DNA from: CF-161 sp035259145
Lineage (GTDB): Bacteria; Chloroflexota; Dormibacteria; Dormibacterales; Dormibacteraceae
Direction of reading: 5' to 3'
Assembly (NCBI GenBank): GCA_035259145.1
Contig: DATFWQ010000042.1
Coordinates: 1 to 43,472, forward strand
Length of the DNA stretch: 43,472 nucleotides
The notes beneath the pieces were generated by a model, which saw only the letters and a program-made list of their open reading frames with translations, ran no database searches and was not told the origin of the DNA. The number at the start of each line of letters is the position of its first letter. Within the stretch, counting starts at the first letter, position 1. Shown piece after piece: positions 8,208 to 14,736 of the stretch. Made by a program: the position numbers and the translations under genes.

Positions 8208-8809
8208 TCGTCTGGCGCGTGACCGGACGCTACGTGGAGGCGTGCAACTGCGAGGCGATCTGCCCCTGTCGCAGCATTGGCGGCCGTCGTCGCAGCAGGG
8301 CGCAGTACCAGCTTTGCCAGTTTGCCATCGCGTGGACAGTGGACCAGGGCCACTTCGGCGACATCGAGCTGGCCGGCCTGAACGCGGTCATGGCTGGATA
8401 CTGGGACGAAGATGAGCCTGGCGTCCCCTGGCGCGTCCGCCTCTACGTGGATCAGCGCGCCGATGACGCGGGCCAAACGGCCCTTGCCGAAATCTTCCTG
8501 GGCCGTGCCGGAGGCACGCCGAGCCGCAACTACACGCCAGCGATCAAGGACGTGTACGGCGTCCGTCCAGCCGAGATCGCGGTGATGCACGAGCGGGGAC
8601 GTCAGCAGATACGGGCCGGCGACGCCGTTCTAGTCGAGGCGCGGACGCCCTTTGTCTCGGACGAGATCGTGTCTTGCGGGATCCCTGGCCATGACCGGCC
8701 CGGCGAGGAGCTCGTGCATGAGATCCTGAGGGTTGACGACGACCCCCTGACCTTCGAGTTCCACGGCCGCTGCGGTTTCGCCACCACCTTTGACTACCGC
8801 TCGGACTAA
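8204..8809 (+). CDS. DUF1326 domain-containing protein, second copy
   Basis: A 201-residue paralogue of the first cassette gene. It begins with the same cysteine cluster, EACNCEAICPC (C14, C16, C20, C22), followed by a basic stretch (GGRRRSR) absent from copy one, then FAIAWTVDQGHFGDIELAGL and the ending GFATTFDYRSD. The open frame runs upstream to 8027, but that part is a shadow of the DUF2182 gene; the GTG at 8204 overlaps the DUF2182 stop and places the cysteine motif at the expected distance from the N-terminus. Two extra cysteines (QLCQF, SCGIPGHD) distinguish it. Having two non-identical DUF1326 proteins around one DUF2182 suggests distinct roles, such as donor and acceptor of the same ligand; this is inference. 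Confidence 0.87.
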   Translation: MIVWRVTGRYVEACNCEAICPCRSIGGRRRSRAQYQLCQFAIAWTVDQGHFGDIELAGLNAVMAGYWDEDEPGVPWRVRLYVDQRADDAGQTALAEIFLGRAGGTPSRNYTPAIKDVYGVRPAEIAVMHERGRQQIRAGDAVLVEARTPFVSDEIVSCGIPGHDRPGEELVHEILRVDDDPLTFEFHGRCGFATTFDYRSD

Positions 8810-8819
8810 GGGGCTTCTT

Positions 8820-9085
8820 CTAAGCAGGAATCAGCAGGCCAAGCCTGTAGAGCCTGTAGCCGACAAACAATATCCAGTGGCCAGGCCCAGATAAGCCGTG
8901 GCCCTGTTGAAGACTCCCCTGAGCATGACGAGACTGATCACGAGAATTGCAAACGACAGGACGACTATCGCGTAGACGGCCTCGACGCGCGATGCCAGAA
9001 CCGCGGATGGATAATTCGCAGCTGCGATAAAGGCCGCTCGCTGGGCGTCATTCGTGGCAGCCGCATAGCTGAGGCCCCTGCTCGC
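8820..9085 (-). pseudogene. Remnant of a DUF4386-like membrane protein
   Basis: No intact ORF, but the minus strand reads as a decayed membrane protein. One frame gives YAAATNDAQRAAFIAAANY, then a hydrophobic helix (AIVVLSFAILVISLVML) and RGVFNRATAYLGLA. The reading then continues in another frame as GHWILFVGYRLYRLGLL and a stop at 8820. This order (a YA..TDAQRAA loop, a helix, RS..F.R..AYLG, then W.L.VG.RLYRLG) is that of DUF4386 proteins. The 5' part is missing, the region between AYLG and GHWI is shorter than in the family, and the frames differ, so it is broken by truncation, internal deletion and a frameshift. It abuts a LuxR fragment on the other strand. Confidence 0.7.
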
Positions 9086-9428
9086 TCAGGCCAAAGACTC
9101 AGCGATTGCAGCGCTCGGAGCATCGAAGTTCGAGACCGAGTTCAGCAACGGAAGCCGATTGAGCCGAGAGGCGGCCATCGGGCTGGCGCTTGGCGAGCCG
9201 GCGCACGCGGCGGCGGCATCCGCCAGAGATGCGGGCCGTGACGTGCTGGCGAAGCGAGAAGCGGACGTCGCACGGTTGATCGCCGATGGTCTGAGCAACA
9301 AGCAGATCGGAGTCCGCCTGTTCATATCGGAGCACACGGTGGAGACCCACGTCCGCAGCGTCTTGAACAAGCTCGGCTTTAACTCGCGTGCCCAGATTGC
9401 GGCCTGGATAGCGTCGTCGAGTCGGTAG
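9069..9428 (+). pseudogene. C-terminal remnant of a LuxR-family regulator
   Basis: Open frame from just after a TAG at 9066 to 9428. The last 65 residues are a LuxR-type helix-turn-helix: KREADVARLIADGLSNKQIG, RLFISEHTVETHVRSVLNKL, then a typical tail. The preceding part, ALGASKFETEFSNGSRLS, matches the last helix of large ATPase/TPR LuxR regulators (usual form LG...F...W..GR.LS...A). The nucleotide-binding and sensor parts, normally hundreds of residues, are absent and only weak TTG/CTG starts exist. I read it as what is left after a deletion that also truncated the neighbouring DUF4386 gene. A small DNA-binding protein from the TTG at 9159 cannot be excluded. Confidence 0.7.
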
Positions 9429-9554
9429 CGAAACCGCCTCAGCCGGCTGCCTACTTCGTGGTCATCGCCACGTCGAGCCTGTACGCGGGTGTCCCGGCCG
9501 GTGGGCTCCGCGGCGGTCCCACCTCGGGCGATGAGTCTCGGCCCCGCCGCCGGT

Positions 9555-9565
9555 CATTATTCTCA
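9555..9565 (+). promoter_or_regulatory. Possible -10 element of a leaderless sigma-factor transcript
   Basis: CATTAT at 9555-9560 ends only five bases before the sigma-factor ATG, and no Shine-Dalgarno sequence precedes that ATG. This is the arrangement expected for a leaderless mRNA, common in high-GC Gram-positive-like bacteria. No convincing -35 is seen. Weak, position-based call. Confidence 0.3.
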
Positions 9566-10608
9566 TGCTGACTGAGCAGATGCCTCCCGACCTCCTGGAC
9601 GCGGCTAAGAGGCGCGACCGCGACGCGTTCCAGCAGCTCGCGGAGCCGTACCGGCCGGAGCTCCGACTCCACTGCTACCGCATGCTTGGCTCGCTCGACG
9701 ACGCCGAGGACCTGGTGCAGGAGACGTTCCTGCGTGCCTGGCGGGCCGTGGATCGCTTCGAGGGCCGCACTTCGGTGCGCGGCTGGCTCTACCGGATCGC
9801 GACGAACGCCTGCCTCAACGCGCTCGCCAGCCGGGCCAGTGCCCGGCGCGTCCTGCCCGAGGCGGTGGGCCCACCGGCGGTCGAGATGCCGCGCGGCGAG
9901 CCGGCGACCGAGATCCCCTGGCTGGAGCCATACCCGGATGCGGCACTCGAGGGTGTTCCCGATCCGGCGCCAGGGCCGGACGCTAGGTACGAGATGCGGG
10001 AGGCGGTCCAGCTGGCTTTCGTGGCGGCCATCCAGAACCTGTCCCCACGCCAGCGGGCGGTGCTGCTGCTGCGAGACGTGATGGGTTGGTCCGCGGCCGA
10101 GACGGCGGGGCTGCTGGACAGCTCCGTGCCGTCGGTCAACAGCGCGCTCCTGCGTGCTCGGTCGACGATCGAGAGGCGGTTCCCGGACGGCCGGCCCGGC
10201 GCCCTGCCGGCCCAGGACGAGCGCCAGCGCCGGCTGGTGGACCGGTTCCTCCGGGTCTGGGACGCCGCCGACGTCGACGGGCTCGTCGCGCTCCTCAGGG
10301 AGGACGCTGTCGTCGCCATGCCGCCATGGCCGCACTGGTACGCGGGACACGCGGCAATTCGGGCCTTCTTCAGCTGGATCTGGCCGCCGGGCGGCCCGCG
10401 AGCGGACCACCTCCGGCTCGTGCCTACGGCTGCGAACGCCCAGCCGGCGTTCGCCGTCTACCGCCCAATCCCAGAGCGCGGCTTCCTGGAGGCGCACGCA
10501 ATCCAGGTTTTGACCGTCCGCCAGGGCGCGATCGCGGCCATCACGCACTTCCGGGACACGCGGGTCTTTGCCCGGTTCGACCTGCCCGTGACCCGGCCTG
10601 GGGCGTGA
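9565..10608 (+). CDS. Sigma-70 family RNA polymerase sigma factor, SigG-like with SnoaL-type C-terminal domain
   Basis: A 347-residue extracytoplasmic-function-type sigma factor. Region 2 is visible in YRPELRLHCYRMLGSLDDAEDLVQETFLRAW (residues 32-62), including the core-binding/-10 part, and region 4 in LSPRQRAVLLLRDVMGWSAAETA followed by VNSALLRARS. The linker carries the W-L-E-P-Y-P-D block found in the SigG-type group. The last 130 residues form a SnoaL-like domain (DRFLRVWDAADVDGLVALL, ITHFRDTRVFARF) that in related sigma factors modulates activity in place of an anti-sigma factor. ATG at 9565 appears leaderless. Its stop overlaps the GTG of the DinB-DUF899 gene, so the downstream genes are likely part of its response. 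Confidence 0.9.
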   Translation: MLTEQMPPDLLDAAKRRDRDAFQQLAEPYRPELRLHCYRMLGSLDDAEDLVQETFLRAWRAVDRFEGRTSVRGWLYRIATNACLNALASRASARRVLPEAVGPPAVEMPRGEPATEIPWLEPYPDAALEGVPDPAPGPDARYEMREAVQLAFVAAIQNLSPRQRAVLLLRDVMGWSAAETAGLLDSSVPSVNSALLRARSTIERRFPDGRPGALPAQDERQRRLVDRFLRVWDAADVDGLVALLREDAVVAMPPWPHWYAGHAAIRAFFSWIWPPGGPRADHLRLVPTAANAQPAFAVYRPIPERGFLEAHAIQVLTVRQGAIAAITHFRDTRVFARFDLPVTRPGA

Positions 10609-11858
10609 ACGGGCCGGCGGCCGCGCTGCTTCGCTGGCAGTTCTTCCAGGCGCACCAGCTCCTCGACGAGGCTGTCGGGCAGTGCCCACCTGATGCCGCA
10701 GCGTCCGGGGCCGCCTGCTACGCGCGGGCCATCCTCTGCGAGGACATCGGCGTGAACGGCGTGCTCGCGGCCCGGAGCCCGCTCGCGCTCTCGACGTGGG
10801 CGGGCCGCACCGGCCTCGACCCGCTGCCCTGGCTTGGAGCTCCGATCGACTGGCCGGCATGGGGGGGAACCGTTCGACTCAACCTGGCCGGCGTCCGGGC
10901 CTACGCCAGCGCGGTCTACGACGCGACGGACGCCTTCCTCACGGGACTGCCCGATGCACCCGACGCCACGACGGTCCGCGTCCTCACCGGACTCCTGCTG
11001 ATGGTCTCGATGGGGCACGGTGAGATCCTCGGCCTGAGCCGGCGAGTTCCGCCGCCGCCACCGGTCTATATGAGTGGAGCACCTCGTGCTCACTCACCGA
11101 TTTCGGAGGAGCAAACGATGGAGAACCCGATGGTCGTGACGCGAGAGGAGTGGCTGGTGGCTCGGCGGGCGCTGCTGGCCAGGGAGAAGGCCGCAACCCG
11201 GGCCAAGGACGAACTGAGCGCGGAGCGCAGGCGGCTTCCGATGGTGGAGATCGGCAAGGAGTACGTCTTCGAGGGACCGAGGGGCAGGGTCGGCCTGCGC
11301 GAACTGTTCGAGGGCCGGCGGCAGCTCATCGTCTACCACTTCATGTTCGACCCCGAGTGGGACGAGGGCTGTAACTCATGCTCGGTCGTGGCCGACAGCG
11401 TGGGCCACCTCGCCCACCTGCACGCCCGCGACACGTCGTTCGCGCTGGTGTCGCGCGCGCCCCTGTCCAGGATCGAGCCGTTCAAGGCCCGCATGGGGTG
11501 GACCCTGCCCTGGTACTCCTCGTTCGGCAGCGACTTCAACTACGACTTCCAGGCGACGCAGGACGAGGCGATGGCGCCGGTCGAGTACAACTACCGCAGC
11601 AAGGCGGAGCTGATCGAGGCCGCGCTGCCCTACCTCACGAGCGGCGAGACCTGGGGCCTGAGCGTCTTTCTCCGCGATGGTGACCGGATCTTCCACACGT
11701 ACTCGACGTACGGACGCGGCGCGGAGGCGGTGCTCAGCGTGTACAACTACCTCGACCTGACGCCCCTCGGCCGGGGGGAGGAGGACGGAAGCAGCATCGC
11801 TTCGTTCATCTACCACGACGGGCACGCGCCGCTGCCCGACCACCGGCGTCCGGCGTGA
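10605..11858 (+). CDS. DinB-like / DUF899 (thioredoxin-like) fusion, or two in-frame nested genes
   Basis: One frame without a stop encodes two domains, 417 residues from the GTG at 10605 (overlapping the sigma-factor stop). Residues 1-147 form a DinB-like four-helix bundle (WQFFQAHQLLDEAV, LCEDIGVNGVL, LTGLLLMVSMGHGEIL). After a Pro-rich linker (RRVPPPPPVY), residues from about 172 form a DUF899 domain: TREEWLVARRALLAREK, RRRLPMVEI, YVFEGPRG, then the thioredoxin-fold stretch FMFDPEWDEGCNSCS and FGSDFNYDF. A strong GGAGGAG (11105-11111) lies six bases before an internal ATG at 11118, so DUF899 can be made alone as a 246-residue protein. Fusion, independent translation or both are possible. 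DUF899 proteins are thought to be thiol/oxidoreductase-like; function unproven. Confidence 0.82.
   Translation: MNGPAAALLRWQFFQAHQLLDEAVGQCPPDAAASGAACYARAILCEDIGVNGVLAARSPLALSTWAGRTGLDPLPWLGAPIDWPAWGGTVRLNLAGVRAYASAVYDATDAFLTGLPDAPDATTVRVLTGLLLMVSMGHGEILGLSRRVPPPPPVYMSGAPRAHSPISEEQTMENPMVVTREEWLVARRALLAREKAATRAKDELSAERRRLPMVEIGKEYVFEGPRGRVGLRELFEGRRQLIVYHFMFDPEWDEGCNSCSVVADSVGHLAHLHARDTSFALVSRAPLSRIEPFKARMGWTLPWYSSFGSDFNYDFQATQDEAMAPVEYNYRSKAELIEAALPYLTSGETWGLSVFLRDGDRIFHTYSTYGRGAEAVLSVYNYLDLTPLGRGEEDGSSIASFIYHDGHAPLPDHRRPA
11072..11111 (+). promoter_or_regulatory. Imperfect palindrome and strong internal ribosome-binding site before DUF899
   Basis: GAGTGGAGCAC (11072-11082) and GTGCTCACTC (11086-11095) form an inverted repeat with one unpaired base and a 3-nt centre, followed by GGAGGAG at 11105-11111 and ATG at 11118. 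It lies inside the linker-coding part of the open fusion frame. It could be an operator for an internal promoter or an RNA hairpin just before the ribosome-binding site. Confidence 0.5.
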
Positions 11859-12436
11859 GCGGGTCTGCCGCCGCTAGCGCCGTCTGGATCCAGACGGCGT
11901 CCGCGCTCGTGCTCCTCGCGGTGGCAGCCCAGTGCGCGGCTCGGCTGGTCCAGGCCAGCCGGGCCGCGGCCGGGCTGGACGCCGCCCGCCATGCGGGGGA
12001 CCTGCTGATGGCGCTGGGCCTGGCCGCGATGCTCTGGCCCACGGGCGACCCCATCTCTCCCCTGGCAAGGGAGGCCGCGTTCGGTCTGGTGGTCGCACTG
12101 TCTCTGGTCGGCGCGCTGGGCGCCACGGAGGCGCGCCGTCGCGTGGCCTGGGTGCGGCCCGCGGTCGGCGGCGCCGCGATGGTGTACATGTTCGCGGCGA
12201 TGTCCGCCGGAGCGTTCGGCCCGCTCACCCTGGCGCTGGTTGCGTACTTCGCGTCCTTCGCCGCGTGGTCGGGGCTGGCGACCGCTCGCAGCCTGGCTTC
12301 GGCAGTCGAGGTGGCGGCCCCGACCGGACCGGCGAGGACGCTGCCGGCGCTGGTGCTAGGGCCTCCGGTCGTGTCCCTCTGCCACACGGTGATGGCGATC
12401 TTCATGGTCTACCTGCTGCTGCTCGGCGCCCGTTGA
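11855..12436 (+). CDS. DUF5134 domain-containing membrane protein
   Basis: A 193-residue membrane protein with about five to six hydrophobic segments. The features that match DUF5134 are an early helix followed by AARHAGDLLMALGLAAMLWP and a later AAMVYMFAAMS block, with a last helix SLCHTVMAIFMVYLLLLG. Members from actinobacteria and relatives are uncharacterised; a Met/His-lined core could bind metal, but that is speculation. GTG start overlaps the stop of the DUF899 gene by four bases (GTGA), so it is the third gene of the sigma-factor operon. A hairpin follows at 12463-12482. Confidence 0.8.
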   Translation: MSGSAAASAVWIQTASALVLLAVAAQCAARLVQASRAAAGLDAARHAGDLLMALGLAAMLWPTGDPISPLAREAAFGLVVALSLVGALGATEARRRVAWVRPAVGGAAMVYMFAAMSAGAFGPLTLALVAYFASFAAWSGLATARSLASAVEVAAPTGPARTLPALVLGPPVVSLCHTVMAIFMVYLLLLGAR

Positions 12437-12797
12437 ATGTGATCGCGAGAGGTGTGGTCAGATACTGTGGGCCCGGCCACAGTGGCCAGGATCCCGACCG
12501 ACCCCGGCTAACTCAAGGACGGCCCGTTCGACAGGAGCGCCAGGGGCCCGAGGATGGCCCGCAGGTCGAGGTGGGCATGACCGCTGAACGAGGCCCGGCG
12601 CGGCCGCGTCCCTGGCTCTCTGATGGGTCAGACCCAGCTCTGCCAGCCGTGCCTGCAGGACAAGGACGGTGCATCCGCCGGCCGATGAACGCTTCAGCAG
12701 CGCTCGAATGGGGCACCCGCCGACGGATGTACCGAGTGGCCAGGAGATACCGCATGACGCTGTGGCAGCAGCTGGGTCTCCTCCCCGCGAGCGGCTC
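12437..12797. other. Intergenic region, no convincing gene
   Basis: 361 bp between the sigma-factor operon and the convergent CBS-BON gene. Open frames cross it on both strands, but their predicted peptides are Arg/Pro/Gly-rich and resemble no family I know. Apart from the hairpin at 12463-12482 I see nothing assignable. A 24-codon ATG frame at 12727-12801 (beginning MYRVARRYRM) has somewhat protein-like composition but no good ribosome-binding site. Confidence 0.6.
12463..12482 (+). terminator. Hairpin after the DUF5134 gene
   Basis: ACTGTGG and CCACAGT pair perfectly (7 bp) around the 6-nt loop GCCCGG, 26 bp after the DUF5134 stop. No T-run follows, so if it ends transcription it would be a non-canonical terminator as often seen in high-GC genomes. 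Confidence 0.45.
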
Positions 12798-13394
12798 CTA
12801 GCCGCTTCCCATGAGGCGCACCTCCAGAACGCCGGGGACGGACCGGGCCAGGATCTCAGCCAGCCGAAGAGTCTGCCTGTCGCCGATCAGCTCTACGACG
12901 CCGTCCCGGACACGGACCTGCAGGCTCGTCAGGCGCATACCCTCCTCGGCCAGGCCCCGCTGGACGTCAGCCTGGATGTCCTCGTCGGTGCGGGCAATCA
13001 CCTTGACCAGGTCGTGGCGGCTGACGATCCCGACGACCTGTTCGCCGCGCATCACCGGGAAGCGCTTGACGTTCGCCTCCAGCATGCGCCGGGCGACGAT
13101 GCCGAGGTCGGTGTCCTCATCGACCGTGTACACCTCGGGCGTCATCACCTCATCTACTCGGCGCGGCAGGGGCTCGATCCTCCGGGGAGGCGGCGTCGCC
13201 TGCGATCGGGGGTCCGGCGTGGTCTCAAGCGGCAGCAAGTCGGCTTCGGACACGAGCCCGACCAGGCGGCCTTCGCCATCCACCACGGGCAGCGCGCTGA
13301 TCCGGTGATTGACCAGGAGCGCAGCCGCATCTTTGCAGACCGTCTGGGGCATCACGGTGATGGCCGGCGATGTCATCACATCCTTGGCTCTCAT
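12798..13394 (-). CDS. CBS-pair protein with C-terminal BON domain
   Basis: A 198-residue protein. Two CBS motifs: residues 1-55 (MRAKDVMTSPAITV, HRISALPVVDGEGRLVGLVS) and about 79-135 (VDEVMTPEVYTVDEDTDLG, KRFPVMRGEQVVGIVSRHDL). A BON domain follows (about 138-198: DIQADVQRGL, VRDGVVELIG, VPGVLEVR). CBS pairs bind adenosyl ligands; BON domains bind phospholipid or act as periplasmic/stress modules. Such CBS-BON proteins are common stress-type regulators. I chose the ATG at 13394, which begins the CBS repeat directly; the longer frame to 13445 adds 17 atypical residues. No clear ribosome-binding site, so possibly leaderless (TACGCT lies just upstream). It follows the DksA-like gene on the same strand. 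Confidence 0.88.
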   Translation of the reverse strand: MRAKDVMTSPAITVMPQTVCKDAAALLVNHRISALPVVDGEGRLVGLVSEADLLPLETTPDPRSQATPPPRRIEPLPRRVDEVMTPEVYTVDEDTDLGIVARRMLEANVKRFPVMRGEQVVGIVSRHDLVKVIARTDEDIQADVQRGLAEEGMRLTSLQVRVRDGVVELIGDRQTLRLAEILARSVPGVLEVRLMGSG

Positions 13395-13488
13395 GGGCCA
13401 AGCGTAGGCGCGGTCATGCGCGAGAGCAGCTGCCGAAGGTCCCATGTCGAAAGGTTGTGAGCCCTGTCGCTCACCGGACTGTAAGCAG

Positions 13489-13842
13489 TCAGCGAGCTTC
13501 TAGCGGCTCTTCTTCCACGAGAGTCGTGGCATAGGGGACGGCGTCCAGGCGGTCGATCGGGATCGGCTTCCCGGATACCTCGCTGACCCCGTACGTACCC
13601 GCCTCCATGCGCTGGAGCGCCCTATCGATCTGCTCGAGGGTTTCCCGATCGAGGTCCACGTCCTCGATCGCTTCCTCACGATCGCGGATCAGGCTTGCCT
13701 CATCAGCCACGTCGCCGACTCCCTCCTCGTCGCGCACTGTCGTCTGGACGTCCCGACTGCGTTCCGCGATGCGGGATTGAACGGCGGCTCGCTCAGCCTC
13801 CAGTCGTTGCCGAAAACGCTGGAGGTCCTCGTTCCCTAGCAC
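13489..13842 (-). CDS. DksA/TraR-like protein lacking the zinc-finger cysteines
   Basis: A 117-residue protein with the DksA/TraR layout. An N-terminal coiled-coil (DLQRFRQRLEAERAAVQSRI) is followed by an acidic turn (DEEGVGDVADEASL), a second helix (EQIDRALQRMEAGTYG) and the C-terminal finger position. The finger normally reads YG-x-C-x2-CG-x-PI..RL.A.P.A..C; here it is YGVSEVSGKPIPIDRLDAVP with serines at the first two cysteine positions, and the distal pair is also gone, so there is no Cys4 site. Family members bind the secondary channel of RNA polymerase and respond to stress; cysteine-less types exist and can still fold. ATG at 13842. Confidence 0.85.
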   Translation of the reverse strand: MLGNEDLQRFRQRLEAERAAVQSRIAERSRDVQTTVRDEEGVGDVADEASLIRDREEAIEDVDLDRETLEQIDRALQRMEAGTYGVSEVSGKPIPIDRLDAVPYATTLVEEEPLEAR

Positions 13843-13937
13843 CTGGACGATGCTACGCCGAGGTCGACTGCCGGATGGGGATCACCACGTGGAAGCGCCG
13901 CGCCGGTTCTGAGCTGTGCCCACCCCGCGACGTAGCG

Positions 13938-14678
13938 TCACGCGCCCATGCGCAGCGCGGCGCCGTCGAGCAGGTCTCGGAGTCCGCGCTCGAACTGCAG
14001 TTCGGATTGCCTCTCGTCCATCATCGTGGCCGCGTTCTGGGCGGCGGCGTCGCGCGGGTCGGCGCCGCCCATCAGCGCCTGGAGATGGGGGTAGCTGCCG
14101 CCCCGGACGTGAGTCACAGCGAACTCCAGGGCGGCCTCGGCCCCCTCACCCGCGGCCGCCGCTCGCGTGCGCGTCTCGCCCCGGCGCAGCGCGTGCCCGA
14201 AGACGTAGTCGTCCACGATGGTGAGCAGCTCGAGCCTGCCGGCCACGTCCAGGGGCGCGTCCGCCACCGCCGCAAGCGACTGCTCGAAGTGCCGCATCGC
14301 GTTGGGTCCCGGCCACGCTTCACGCAGCGACAGCAGCGCCCAGGGATGCCGCACGAACATGGCCCGGGTCCTCCGCGCGATCTCCGAGAGCGCCTCGCGC
14401 CAGCCGGACGGCAGCTCCCCGTCCGGGATCAGCACCTCGGCCATGATCGCCTCGTCCATGAGGTCGAGCAGCTCGTCCTTGCTACGAACGTAGTAGTACA
14501 GAGTCATCGTGCCGGCCCCGAGCTCGGCGGCGATCCGGCGCATGGATACTGCCCCGAAGCCCTCGGCGTCGGCGATCGCCAGGGCCACCGCCGCGATCTG
14601 CTGGCGCGTGAAGCGAGGCCGGCGGCCGCCCGGCTCAGGGCGGGCCCAGATCGGACCGGACGCCCTGGTGCTTGACAT
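13938..14678 (-). CDS. TetR/AcrR-family transcriptional repressor of the adjacent ABC exporter
   Basis: A 246-residue regulator with the TetR helix-turn-helix near residues 22-68 (FTRQQIAAVALAIADAEG, MRRIAAELGAGTMTLYYYVRSK) and a variable C-terminal ligand domain of the tetracycline-repressor type. It is divergently transcribed from a DrrAB-like ABC exporter. The 32-bp gap and both gene starts contain GTAC-rich inverted repeats (14681-14691, 14706-14716, 14726-14736), so autoregulation and repression of the exporter are expected. The start ATG (14678) overlaps the -35 TTGACA of the opposite promoter. Inducer unknown; probably a toxic hydrophobic compound that the pump removes. Confidence 0.9.
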   Translation of the reverse strand: MSSTRASGPIWARPEPGGRRPRFTRQQIAAVALAIADAEGFGAVSMRRIAAELGAGTMTLYYYVRSKDELLDLMDEAIMAEVLIPDGELPSGWREALSEIARRTRAMFVRHPWALLSLREAWPGPNAMRHFEQSLAAVADAPLDVAGRLELLTIVDDYVFGHALRRGETRTRAAAAGEGAEAALEFAVTHVRGGSYPHLQALMGGADPRDAAAQNAATMMDERQSELQFERGLRDLLDGAALRMGA

Positions 14679-14736
14679 TCGTACAGCGTACAGCCTAGGC
14701 TTTTCGTACTATGTACTCTGATTTAGTGCGCAGTAC
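14672..14736 (+). promoter_or_regulatory. Divergent promoter/operator of the TetR-ABC pair
   Basis: TTGACA (14672-14677) and TAGGCT (14696-14701), 18 bp apart, form a sigma-70-like promoter for the exporter. Three related elements with a GTAC half-site are spaced along it: GTACAGCGTAC (14681-14691, between -35 and -10), GTACTATGTAC (14706-14716) and GTGCGCAGTAC (14726-14736). They are the likely TetR operators. The predicted transcript starts within a few bases of the ABC gene's ATG. Confidence 0.6.

Noticed and set aside
9451..10860. Long minus-strand open frame of 469 codons
   Set aside because: It is the antisense of the sigma-factor and DinB genes; the peptide is Arg/Pro/Gly-rich without domain motifs, an artefact of high GC at third positions.
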